Assembly (NCBI RefSeq): GCF_037975245.1
Contig: NC_092563.1
Coordinates: forward strand, 11,189,001-11,253,000
Reading direction: 5' to 3'
DNA length: 64,000 nt
DNA from: Apostichopus japonicus
Taxonomy: Eukaryota; Echinodermata; Holothuroidea; Aspidochirotida; Stichopodidae
Below the pieces are notes generated by a model. That model had not been told where the DNA came from. It saw nothing but the letters and a program-made list of their open reading frames with translations, and did no database searches. A program made the position numbers and the translations under genes. Of this stretch, positions 47,725 to 61,609 are shown piece after piece. Positions within the stretch are counted from its first letter, which is position 1. Each line of letters opens with the position of its first letter.

Positions 47725-48707
47725 GTACCGATCGTTCGAATGTGAGGTACCTAACAATCGAATGTGCCGTACCGAACAAACGAATGTGCGGTACCGATCA
47801 ATCGAATGTGCGATACCGATAAAAATGAATATGCGGTACCGATCGATCGAATGTGCGGTACCGATCAATCGAATGTGCGGTACCGATAAATGGAATGTGC
47901 GGTATCGATTAATGAATTGTGCGATACCGAACAATCGGGTGTGCGGTACCGATCAATTGAATGTGCGGTACTGAATAATCGAATGTGCGGTACCGAACAA
48001 ACGAATGTGCGGTACCGATCAATTGAATATGAGATACCGAACAATGGAATGTGCGGTACCGATAAAATTAATGTGCGGAACCGATCAATGGAATGTGCGG
48101 TACCGATCAATCGAATGTTCGGTACCGATAAATAGAATGTGCGGCACCGATAAATCGAATGTGCGGTACCAATAAATAGAATGTTCGGTACCGATAAACG
48201 AATGTGCGGTACCGATCAATCGAATGTGCGGTACCGATAAATCGAAAGTGTGGTACTGATTAATCGAATGTGCGGTACCGATCAATCGAATGTTCGATCC
48301 CGATCAATAGAATGTTCGGTACCGATCAATCGAATGTGCCGTACCGAACAATCGAATGTGCGGTACCGAACAATCGAATGTCCGGTACCGAAGAAAATTA
48401 ATGTGCGGTACCGATCATTCGAATGTGCGATACCGAACAATAGAATCTCCGGTACCGATAAAATGGATGAGATGTACCGATCGATCGAATATGCGGTACC
48501 GATCAATCGAATATGCGGTACCGAACAATCGAATGTGCGGTACCGATCAATCGAATGTGCGGTACCGATCAATCGAATGTGCGGTACCGATCAATCGAAT
48601 GTGCGGTACCGATCAATCGAATGTTCGGTACCGATAAATCGAATGTGCGGCACCAATAAATCGAATGTGCGGTACCAATAAATAGAATGTTCGGTACCGA
48701 TCAATCG
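47725..48707. repeat. Minisatellite module M, copy 2
   Basis: Same as 46668-47650 at an offset of 1,057 bp (48 units plus one base). The two modules differ in their right-hand continuation. Confidence 0.85.
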
Positions 48708-51700
48708 AATGTGCGGTACCGATCAATCGAATGAGCGGTACCGATCAATCGAATGTGCGGTACCGATAAATCGAATGTGCGGTACCGATCAATCGAATTT
48801 GCGGTGAGGATCAATCGAATGTGCGATACCGATCAAGCGAATGTTCGATCCCGATCAATCGAATGTGCGGTACCGATAAAATGAATGTGCGGTACCGATC
48901 AATCGAATGTGCGGTACCGATCAATCGAATGTGCGGTACCGATAAATCGAATGTGCGGCACAAATAAATCGAATGTTCGATACCGATTAATCGAATGTTT
49001 GGCACCGATCAATCGAATGTTCGGTACCGATCAATCGAATGTGCGGTACAGATCAATCGAATGTGCGGTACCGATAAATCGATTATGAGGTACCGAACAA
49101 TCGAACGTGCGTTACCGATAAAATGAATGTGTGGTACCGATCAATCGCATGTGCGGTACCGATCAATCGAATGTTCGGTACCGATAAATCGAATGTGCCA
49201 CACCGATAAATCGAATGTGCGGTACCGATCAATCGAATGTGCGGTACCGATCAATAGAATGTTCGATCCCGATCAATCGAATGTTCGGTACCGATCAATC
49301 GAATGTTCGGTACCGATCAATAGAATGTGCGGTACCGATCAATCGAATGTGCGGTACCGATCAATCGAATGTGCGGTACCGATCAATCGAATGTGCGGTA
49401 CCGATAAAATGAATGTGCGGTACCGATCAATCGAATGTGCGGTACCGATCAATCGAATGTTCGGTACCGATAAATCGAATGTGCGGCACCAATAAATCGA
49501 ATGTGCGGTACCAATAAATAGAATGTTCGGTACCGATCAATCGAATGAGCGGTACCGATCAATCGAATGTGCGGTACCGATAAATCGAATGTGTGGTACC
49601 GATCAATCGAATTTGCGGTAAGGATCAATCGAATGTGCGATACCGATCAAGCGAATGTTCGATCCCGATCAATCGAATGTGCGGTACCGATAAAATGAAT
49701 GTGCGGTACCGAACAATCGAATGTCCGGTACCGAAGAAAATGAATGTGCGGTACCGATCAATCGAATGTGCGATACCGAACAATAGAATCTCCGGTACCG
49801 ATAAAATGGATGAGATGTACCGATCGATCGAATATGCGGTACCGATCAATCGAATATGCGGTACCGAACAATCGAATGTGCGGTACCGAACAATCGAATG
49901 TCCGGTACCGAAGAAAATTAATGTGCGGTACCGATCAATCGAATGTGCGATACCGAACAATAGAATCTCCGGTACCGATAAAATGGATGAGCGGTACCGA
50001 TCGATCGAATGTGCGGTACCGATCAATCGAATATGCGGTACCGAACAATCGAATGTGCGGTACGGTTCAATCGAATGTGCGATACCGATCAATAGAATGT
50101 TCGGTACCGATCAATCGAATGTTCGGTACCGATCAATCGAATATTCGGTACCGATATATCGAATGTTCGGCACCGAACAATCGAATATGCGGTACCGATC
50201 AATCGAATGTGCGGTACCGATCAATGGAAAGTGCGTTACCGATCAATCGAAAGTCGGTACCGATAAATCGAATGTGCGGCAAAGATAAATGGAATGTGCG
50301 GTACCAATAGATACAATGTTGGGTACCGATAAACGAATGTGCGGTACCGATCGTTCGAATGTGAGGTACCTAACAATCGAATGTGCCGTACCGAACAAAC
50401 GAATGTGCGGTACCGATCAATCGAATGTGCGATACCGATAAAAATGAATATGCGGTACCGATCGATCGAATGTGCGGTACCGATCAATCGAATGTGCGGT
50501 ACCGATAAATGGAATGTGCGGTATCGATTAATGAATTGTGCGATACCGAACAATCGGGTGTGCGGTACCGATCAATTGAATGTGCGGTACTGAATAATCG
50601 AATGTGCGGTACCGAACAAACGAATGTGCGGTACCGATCAATTGAATATGAGATACCGAACATTGGAATGTGCGGTACCGATAAAATTAATGTGCGGAAC
50701 CGATCAATGGAATGTGCGGTACCGATCAATCGAATGTTCGGTACCGATAAATAGAATGTGCGGCACCGATAAATCGAATGTGCGGTACCAATAAATAGAA
50801 TGTTCGGTACCGATAAACGAATGTGCGGTACCGATCAATCGAATGTGCGGTACCGATAAATCGAAAGTGTGGTACTGATTAATCGAATGTGCGGTACCGA
50901 TCAATCGAATGTTCGATCCCGATCAATAGAATGTTCGGTACCGATCAATCGAATGTGCCGTACCGAACAATCGAATGTGCGGTACCGAACAATCGAATGT
51001 CCGGTACCGAAGAAAATTAATGTGCGGTACCGATCATTCGAATGTGCGATACCGAACAATAGAATCTCCGGTACCGATAAAATGGATGAGATGTACCGAT
51101 CGATCGAATATGCGGTACCGATCAATCGAATATGCGGTACCGAACAATCGAATGTGCGGTACCGATCAATCGAATGTGCGGTACCGATCAATCGAATGTG
51201 CGGTACCGATCAATCGAATGTGCGGCACCAATAAATCGAATGTGCGGTACCAATAAATAGAATGTTCGGTACCGATCAATCGAATGTGCGGTACCGATCA
51301 ATCGAATGAGCGGTACCGATCAATCGAATGTGCGGTACCGATAAATTGAATGTGCGGTACCGATCAATCGAATTTGCGGTGAGGATCAATCGAATGTGCG
51401 ATACCGATCAAGCGAATGTTCGATCCCGATCAATCGAATGTGCGGTACCGATAAAATGAATGTGCGGTACCGATCAATCGAATGTGCGGTACCGATCAAT
51501 CGAATGTGCGGTACCGATAAATCGAATGTGCGGCACAAATATATCGAATGTTCGATACCGATTAATCGAATGTTTGGTACCGATCAATCGAATGTTCGGT
51601 ACCGATCAATCGAATGTGCGGTACAGATCAATCGAATGTGCGGTACCGATAAATCGATTATGAGGTACCGAACAATCGAACGTGCGTTACCGATAAAATG

Positions 51701-54700
51701 AATGTGTGGTACCGATCAATCGCATGTGCGGTACCGATCAATCGAATGTTCGGTACCGATAAATCGAATGTGCCACACCGATAAATCGAATGTGCGGTAC
51801 CGATCAATCGAATGTGCGGTACCGATCAATAGAATGTTCGATCCCGATCAATCGAATGTTCGGTAACGATTAATCGAATGTTCGGTACCGATCAATAGAA
51901 TGTGCGGTACCGATCAATCGAATGTGCGGTACCGATAAATCGAATGTGCGGCACCAATAAATCGAATGTGCGGTACCAATAAATAGAATGTGCGGTACCA
52001 ATAAATAGAATGTTCGGTACCGATCAATCGAATATGCGGTACCGAACAATCGAATGTGCGGTACGGTTCAATCGAATGTGCGATACCGATCAATAGAATG
52101 TTCGGTACCGATCGTTCGAATGTGAGGTACCTAACAATCGAATGTGCCGTACCGAACAAACGAATGTGCGGTACCGATCAATCGAATGTGCGATACCGAT
52201 AAAAATGAATATGCGGTACCGATCGATCGAATGTGCGGTACCGATCAATCGAATGTGCGGTACCGATAAATGGAATGTGCGGTATCGATTAATGAATTGT
52301 GCGATACCGAACAATCGGGTGTGCGGTACCGATCAATTGAATGTGCGGTACTGAATAATCGAATGTGCGGTACCGAACAAACGAATGTGCGGTACCGATC
52401 AATTGAATATGAGATACCGAACAATGGAATGTGCGGTACCGATAAAATTAATGTGCGGAACCGATCAATGGAATGTGCGGTACCGATCAATCGAATGTTC
52501 GGTACCGATAAATAGAATGTGCGGCACCGATAAATCGAATGTGCGGTACCAATAAATAGAATGTTCGGTACCGATAAACGAATGTGCGGTACCGATCAAT
52601 CGAATGTGCGGTACCGATAAATCGAAAGTGTGGTACTGATTAATCGAATGTGCGGTACCGATCAATCGAATGTTCGATCCCGATCAATAGAATGTTCGGT
52701 ACCGATCAATCGAATGTGCCGTACCGAACAATCGAATGTGCGGTACCGAACAATCGAATGTCCGGTACCGAAGAAAATTAATGTGCGGTACCGATCATTC
52801 GAATGTGCGATACCGAACAATAGAATCTCCGGTACCGATAAAATGGATGAGATGTACCGATCGATCGAATATGCGGTACCGATCAATCGAATATGCGGTA
52901 CCGAACAATCGAATGTGCGGTACCGATCAATCGAATGTGCGGTACCGATCAATCGAATGTGCGGTACCGATCAATCGAATGTGCGGTACCGATCAATCGA
53001 ATGTTCGGTACCGATAAATCGAATGTGCGGCACCAATAAATCGAATGTGCGGTACCAATAAATAGAATGTTCGGTACCGATCAATCGAATGTGCGGTACC
53101 GATCAATCGAATGAGCGGTACCGATCAATCGAATGTGCGGTACCGATAAATTGAATGTGCGGTACCGATCAATCGAATTTGCGGTGAGGATCAATCGAAT
53201 GTGCGATACCGATCAAGCGAATGTTCGATCCCGATCAATCGAATGTGCGGTACCGATAAAATGAATGTGCGGTACCGATCAATCGAATGTGCGGTACCGA
53301 TCAATCGAATGTGCGGTACCGATAAATCGAATGTGCGGCACAAATAAATCGAATGTTCGATACCGATTAATCGAATGTTTGGTACCGATCAATCGAATGT
53401 TCGGTACCGATCAATCGAATGTGCGGTACAGATCAATCGAATGTGCGGTACCGATAAATCGATTATGAGGTACCGAACAATCGAACGTGCGTTACCGATA
53501 AAATGAATGTGTGGTACCGATCAATCGCATGTGCGGTACCGATCAATCGAATGTTCGGTACCGATAAATCGAATGTGCCACACCGATAAATCGAATGTGC
53601 GGTACCGATCAATCGAATGTGCGGTACCGATCAATAGAATGTTCGATCCCGATCAATCGAATGTTCGGTACCGATTAATCGAATGTTCGGTACCGATCAA
53701 TAGAATGTGCGGTACCGATCAATCGAATGTGCGGTACCGATAAATCGAATGTGCGGCACCAATAAATCGAATGTGCGGTACCAATAAATAGAATGTTCGG
53801 TACCGATCAATCGAATGAGCGGTACCGATCAATCGAATGTGCGGTACCGATAAATCGAATGTGCGGTACCGATCAATCGAATTTGCGGTAAGGATCAATC
53901 GAATGTGCGATACCGATCAAGCGAATGTTCGATCCCGATCAATCGAATGTGCGGTACCGATAAAATGAATGTGCGGTACCGAACAATCGAATGTCCGGTA
54001 CCGAAGAAAATTAATGTGCGGTACCGATCAATCGAATGTGCGATACCGAACAATAGAATCTCCGGTACCGATAAAATGGATGAGATGTACCGATCGATCG
54101 AATATGCGGTACCGATCAATCGAATATGCGGTACCGAACAATCGAATGTGCGGTACCGATCAATCGAATGTGCGGTACCGATCAATCGAATGTGCGGTAC
54201 CGATCAATCGAATGTGCGGTACCGATCAATCGAATGTTCGGTACCGATAAATCGAATGTGCGGCACCAATAAATCGAATGTGCGGTACCAATAAATAGAA
54301 TGTTCGGTACCGATCAATCGAATGTGCGGTACCGATCAATCGAATGAGCGGTACCGATAAATCGAATGTGCGGTACCGATCAATCGAATTTGCGGTGAGG
54401 ATCAATCGAATGTGCGATACCGATCAAGCGAATGTTCGATCCCGATCAATCGAATGTGCGGTACCGATAAAATGAATGTGCGGTACCGATCAATCGAATG
54501 TGCGGTACCGATCAATCGAATGTGCGGTACCGATAAATCGAATGTGCGGCACAAATAAATCGAATGTTCGATACCGATTAATCGAATGTTTGGTACCGAT
54601 CAATCGAATGTTCGGTACCGATCAATCGAATGTGCGGTACAGATCAATCGAATGTGCGGTACCGATAAATCGATTATGAGGTACCGAACAATCGAACGTG

Positions 54701-55799
54701 CGTTACCGATAAAATGAATGTGTGGTACCGATCAATCGCATGTGCGGTACCGATCAATCGAATGTTCGGTACCGATAAATCGAATGTGCCACACCGATAA
54801 ATCGAATGTGCGGTACCGATCAATCGAATGTGCGGTACCGATAAATCGAATGTGCGGCACAAATAAATCGAATGTTCGATACCGATTAATCGAATGTTTG
54901 GTACCGATCAATCGAATGTTCGGTACCGATCAATCGAATGTGCGGTACAGATCAATCGAATGTGCGGTACCGATAAATCGATTATGAGGTACCGAACAAT
55001 CGAACGTGCGTTACCGATAAAATGAATGTGTGGTACCGATCAATCGCATGTGCGGTACCGATCAATCGAATGTTCGGTACCGATAAATCGAATGTGCCAC
55101 ACCGATAAATCGAATGTGCGGTACCGATCAATCGAATGTGCGGTACCGATCAATAGAATGTTCGATCCCGATCAATCGAATGTTCGGTACCGATCAATCG
55201 AATGTTCGGTACCGATCAATAGAATGTGCGGTACCGATCAATCGAATGTGCGGTACCGATCAATCGAATGTGCGGTACCGATCAATCGAATGTGCGGTAC
55301 CAATAAAATGAATGTGCGGTACCGATCAATCGAATGTGCGGTACCGATCAATCGAATGTTCGGTACCGATAAATCGAATGTGCGGCACCAATAAATCGAA
55401 TGTGCGGTACCAATAAATAGAATGTTCGGTACCGATCAATCGAATGAGCGGTACCGATCAATCGAATGTGCGGTACCGATAAATCGAATGTGCGGTACCG
55501 ATCAATCGAATTTGCGGTAAGGATCAATCGAATGTGCGATACCGATCAAGCGAATGTTCGATCCCGATCAATCGAATGTGCGGTACCGATAAAATGAATG
55601 TGCGGTACCGATCAATCGAATGTGCGGTACCGATAAAAATGAATATGTAGTACCGATCGATCGAATGTGCGGTACCGATCAATCGAATGTGCGGTTTCGA
55701 TCAATCGAATGTGCGGTACAGATAAATCGAATGTGCGATACCGATAAATCGAATGTTCGATAGCGAGAAATCGAATGTGCGGTACCGATAAATCGAATG
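48708..55799. repeat. Middle 22-bp array with shuffled modules
   Basis: Contains further copies of module M (from about 50344 and 52105). A second recurring module, with GCGGCACAAATAAATCG and GATTATGAGG, starts near 48.87, 51.45, 53.25, 54.46, 54.86, 57.7, 60.6 and 63.5 kb. Within 54.72-55.03 kb a segment of about 308 bp (14 units) is tandemly duplicated. Confidence 0.75.
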
Positions 55800-58704
55800 T
55801 GCGGTACCGATCAATCGAATAGGCGGTTTCGATCAATCGAATGTGCAGTACCGATAAATGGAATGTGCGGTACCGATCAATAAATTGTGCGATACCGAAG
55901 AATCGGATGTGCGGTACCGATCAATAGAATGTTCGATCCCGATCAATCGAATGTGCGGTACCGATAAATCGAAAGTGTGGTACTGATTAATCGAATGTGC
56001 GGTACCGATCAATCGAATGTTCGATCCCGATCAATAGAATGTTCGGTACTGATCAATCGAATGTGCCGTACCGAACAATCGAATGTGCGGTACCGAACAA
56101 TCGAATGTCCGGTACCGAAGAAAATTAATGTGCGGTACCGATCAATCGAATGTGCGATACCGAACAATAGAATCTCCGGTACCGATAAAATGGATGAGCG
56201 GTACCGATCGATCGAATGTGCGATACCGATCAATCGAATATGCGGTACCGAACAATCGAATGTGCGGTACGGTTCAATCGAATGTGCGATACCGATCAAT
56301 AGAATGTTCGGTACCGATCAATCGAATGTTCGGTACCGATCAATCGAATATTCGGTACCGATATATCGAATGTTCGGCACCGAACAATCGAATATGCGGT
56401 ACCGATCAATCGAATGTGCGGTACCGATCAATGGAAAGTGCGTTACCGATCAATCGAAAGTCGGTACCGATAAATCGAATGTGCGGCAAAGATAAATGGA
56501 ATGTGCGGTACCAATAGATACAATGTTGGGTACCGATAAACGAATGTGCGGTACCGATCGTTCGAATGTGAGGTACCTAACAATCGAATGTGCCGTACCG
56601 AACAAACGAATGTGCGGTACCGATCAATCGAATGTGCGATACCGATAAAAATGAATATGCGGTACCGATCGATCGAATGTGCGGTACCGATCAATCGAAT
56701 GTGCGGTACCGATAAATGGAATGTGCGGTATCGATTAATGAATTGTGCGATACCGAACAATCGGGTGTGCGGTACCGATCAATTGAATGTGCGGTACTGA
56801 ATAATCGAATGTGCGGTACCGAACAAACGAATGTGCGGTACCGATCAATTGAATATGAGATACCGAACAATGGAATGTGCGGTACCGATAAAATTAATGT
56901 GCGGAACCGATCAATGGAATGTGCGGTACCGATCAATCGAATGTTCGGTACCGATAAATAGAATGTGCGGCACCGATAAATCGAATGTGCGGTACCAATA
57001 AATAGAATGTTCGGTACCGATAAACGAATGTGCGGTACCGATCAATCGAATGTGCGGTACCGATAAATCGAAAGTGTGGTACTGATTAATCGAATGTGCG
57101 GTACCGATCAATCGAATGTTCGATCCCGATCAATAGAATGTTCGGTACCGATCAATCGAATGTGCCGTACCGAACAATCGAATGTGCGGTACCGAACAAT
57201 CGAATGTCCGGTACCGAAGAAAATTAATGTGCGGTACCGATCATTCGAATGTGCGATACCGAACAATAGAATCTCCGGTACCGATAAAATGGATGAGATG
57301 TACCGATCGATCGAATATGCGGTACCGATCAATCGAATATGCGGTACCGAACAATCGAATGTGCGGTACCGATCAATCGAATGTGCGGTACCGATCAATC
57401 GAATGTGCGGTACCGATCAATCGAATGTGCGGTACCGATCAATCGAATGTTCGGTACCGATAAATCGAATGTGCGGCACCAATAAATCGAATGTGCGGTA
57501 CCAATAAATAGAATGTTCGGTACCGATCAATCGAATGTGCGGTACCGATCAATCGAATGAGCGGTACCGATCAATCGAATGTGCGGTACCGATAAATCGA
57601 ATGTGCGGTACCGATCAATCGAATTTGCGGTGAGGATCAATCGAATGTGCGATACCGATCAATCGAATGTTCGATCCCGATCAATCGAATGTGCGGTACC
57701 GATAAAATGAATGTGCGGTACCGATCAATCGAATGTGCGGTACCGATCAATCGAATGTGCGGTACCGATAAATCGAATGTGAGGCACAAATAAATCGAAT
57801 GTTCGATACCGATTAATCGAATGTTTGGTACCGATCAATCGAATGTTCGGTACCGATCAATCGAATGTGCGGTACAGATCAATCGAATGTGCGGTACCGA
57901 TAAATCGATTATGAGGTACCGAACAATCGAACGTGCGTTACCGATAAAATGAATGTGTGGTACCGATCAATCGCATGTGCGGTACCGATCAATCGAATGT
58001 TCGGTACCGATAAATCGAATGTGCCACACCGATAAATCGAATGTGCGGTACCGATCAATCGAATGTGCGGTACCGATCAATAGAATGTTCGATCCCGATC
58101 AATCGAATGTTCGGTACCGATCAATCGAATGTTCGGTACCGATCAATAGAATGTGCGGTACCGATCAATCGAATGTGCGGTACCGATCAATCGAATGTGC
58201 GGTACCGATCAATCGAATGTGCGGTACCGATAAAATGAATGTGCGGTACCGATCAATCGAATGTGCGGTACCGATCAATCGAATGTTCGGTACCGATAAA
58301 TCGAATGTGCGGCACCAATAAATCGAATGTGCGGTACCAATAAATAGAATGTTCGGTACCGATCAATCGAATGAGCGGTACCGATCAATCGAATGTGCGG
58401 TACCGATAAATCGAATGTGCGGTACCGATCAATCGAATTTGCGGTAAGGATCAATCGAATGTGCGATACCGATCAAGCGAATGTTCGATCCCGATCAATC
58501 GAATGTGCGGTACCGATAAAATGAATGTGCGGTACCGAACAATCGAATGTGCGGTACCGAAGAAAATTAATGTGCGGTACCGATCAATCGAATGTGCGAT
58601 ACCGAACAATAGAATCTCCGGTACCGATAAAATGGATGAGATGTACCGATCGATCGAATATGCGGTACCGATCAATCGAATATGCGGTACCGAACAATCG
58701 AATG
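55800..58704. repeat. 2,905-bp higher-order repeat of the 22-bp array, copy 1
   Basis: The marker AGGCGGTTTCG is at 55821, 58726 and 61631, exactly 2,905 bp apart (132 units plus one base). TACCTAAC at 56574, 59479 and 62384 gives the same period. Module M is embedded in each copy. Confidence 0.9.
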
Positions 58705-61609
58705 TGCGGTACCGATCAATCGAATAGGCGGTTTCGATCAATCGAATGTGCAGTACCGATAAATGGAATGTGCGGTACCGATCAATAAATTGTGCGATAC
58801 CGAAGAATCGGATGTGCGGTACCGATCAATAGAATGTTCGATCCCGATCAATCGAATGTGCGGTACCGATAAATCGAAAGTGTGGTACTGATTAATCGAA
58901 TGTGCGGTACCGATCAATCGAATGTTCGATCCCGATCAATAGAATGTTCGGTACTGATCAATCGAATGTGCCGTACCGAACAATCGAATGTGCGGTACCG
59001 AACAATCGAATGTCCGGTACCGAAGAAAATTAATGTGCGGTACCGATCAATCGAATGTGCGATACCGAACAATAGAATCTCCGGTACCGATAAAATGGAT
59101 GAGCGGTACCGATCGATCGAATGTGCGGTACCGATCAATCGAATATGCGGTACCGAACAATCGAATGTGCGGTACGGTTCAATCGAATGTGCGATACCGA
59201 TCAATAGAATGTTCGGTACCGATCAATCGAATGTTCGGTACCGATCAATCGAATATTCGGTACCGATATATCGAATGTTCGGCACCGAACAATCGAATAT
59301 GCGGTACCGATCAATCGAATGTGCGGTACCGATCAATGGAAAGTGCGTTACCGATCAATCGAAAGTCGGTACCGATAAATCGAATGTGCGGCAAAGATAA
59401 ATGGAATGTGCGGTACCAATAGATACAATGTTGGGTACCGATAAACGAATGTGCGGTACCGATCGTTCGAATGTGAGGTACCTAACAATCGAATGTGCCG
59501 TACCGAACAAACGAATGTGCGGTACCGATCAATCGAATGTGCGATACCGATAAAAATGAATATGCGGTACCGATCGATCGAATGTGCGGTACCGATCAAT
59601 CGAATGTGCGGTACCGATAAATGGAATGTGCGGTATCGATTAATGAATTGTGCGATACCGAACAATCGGGTGTGCGGTACCGATCAATTGAATGTGCGGT
59701 ACTGAATAATCGAATGTGCGGTACCGAACAAACGAATGTGCGGTACCGATCAATTGAATATGAGATACCGAACAATGGAATGTGCGGTACCGATAAAATT
59801 AATGTGCGGAACCGATCAATGGAATGTGCGGTACCGATCAATCGAATGTTCGGTACCGATAAATAGAATGTGCGGCACCGATAAATCGAATGTGCGGTAC
59901 CAATAAATAGAATGTTCGGTACCGATAAACGAATGTGCGGTACCGATCAATCGAATGTGCGGTACCGATAAATCGAAAGTGTGGTACTGATTAATCGAAT
60001 GTGCGGTACCGATCAATCGAATGTTCGATCCCGATCAATAGAATGTTCGGTACCGATCAATCGAATGTGCCGTACCGAACAATCGAATGTGCGGTACCGA
60101 ACAATCGAATGTCCGGTACCGAAGAAAATTAATGTGCGGTACCGATCATTCGAATGTGCGATACCGAACAATAGAATCTCCGGTACCGATAAAATGGATG
60201 AGATGTACCGATCGATCGAATATGCGGTACCGATCAATCGAATATGCGGTACCGAACAATCGAATGTGCGGTACCGATCAATCGAATGTGCGGTACCGAT
60301 CAATCGAATGTGCGGTACCGATCAATCGAATGTGCGGTACCGATCAATCGAATGTTCGGTACCGATAAATCGAATGTGCGGCACCAATAAATCGAATGTG
60401 CGGTACCAATAAATAGAATGTTCGGTACCGATCAATCGAATGTGCGGTACCGATCAATCGAATGAGCGGTACCGATCAATCGAATGTGCGGTACCGATAA
60501 ATCGAATGTGCGGTACCGATCAATCGAATTTGCGGTGAGGATCAATCGAATGTGCGATACCGATCAAGCGAATGTTCGATCCCGATCAATCGAATGTGCG
60601 GTACCGATAAAATGAATGTGCGGTACCGATCAATCGAATGTGCGGTACCGATCAATCGAATGTGCGGTACCGATAAATCGAATGTGAGGCACAAATAAAT
60701 CGAATGTTCGATACCGATTAATCGAATGTTTGGTACCGATCAATCGAATGTTCGGTACCGATCAATCGAATGTGCGGTACAGATCAATCGAATGTGCGGT
60801 ACCGATAAATCGATTATGAGGTACCGAACAATCGAACGTGCGTTACCGATAAAATGAATGTGTGGTACCGATCAATCGCATGTGCGGTACCGATCAATCG
60901 AATGTTCGGTACCGATAAATCGAATGTGCCACACCGATAAATCGAATGTGCGGTACCGATCAATCGAATGTGCGGTACCGATCAATAGAATGTTCGATCC
61001 CGATCAATCGAATGTTCGGTACCGATCAATCGAATGTTCGGTACCGATCAATAGAATGTGCGGTACCGATCAATCGAATGTGCGGTACCGATCAATCGAA
61101 TGTGCGGTACCGATCAATCGAATGTGCGGTACCGATAAAATGAATGTGCGGTACCGATCAATCGAATGTGCGGTACCGATCAATCGAATGTTCGGTACCG
61201 ATAAATCGAATGTGCGGCACCAATAAATCGAATGTGCGGTACCAATAAATAGAATGTTCGGTACCGATCAATCGAATGAGCGGTACCGATCAATCGAATG
61301 TGCGGTACCGATAAATCGAATGTGCGGTACCGATCAATCGAATTTGCGGTAAGGATCAATCGAATGTGCGATACCGATCAAGCGAATGTTCGATCCCGAT
61401 CAATCGAATGTGCGGTACCGATAAAATGAATGTGCGGTACCGAACAATCGAATGTCCGGTACCGAAGAAAATTAATGTGCGGTACCGATCAATCGAATGT
61501 GCGATACCGAACAATAGAATCTCCGGTACCGATAAAATGGATGAGATGTACCGATCGATCGAATATGCGGTACCGATCAATCGAATATGCGGTACCGAAC
61601 AATCGAATG
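58705..61609. repeat. 2,905-bp higher-order repeat of the 22-bp array, copy 2
   Basis: Near-identical to copy 1. A few private changes are visible, such as GTGCGGTACCGAAG near 58550 where copy 3 (61455) reads GTCCGGTACCGAAG. Confidence 0.9.
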
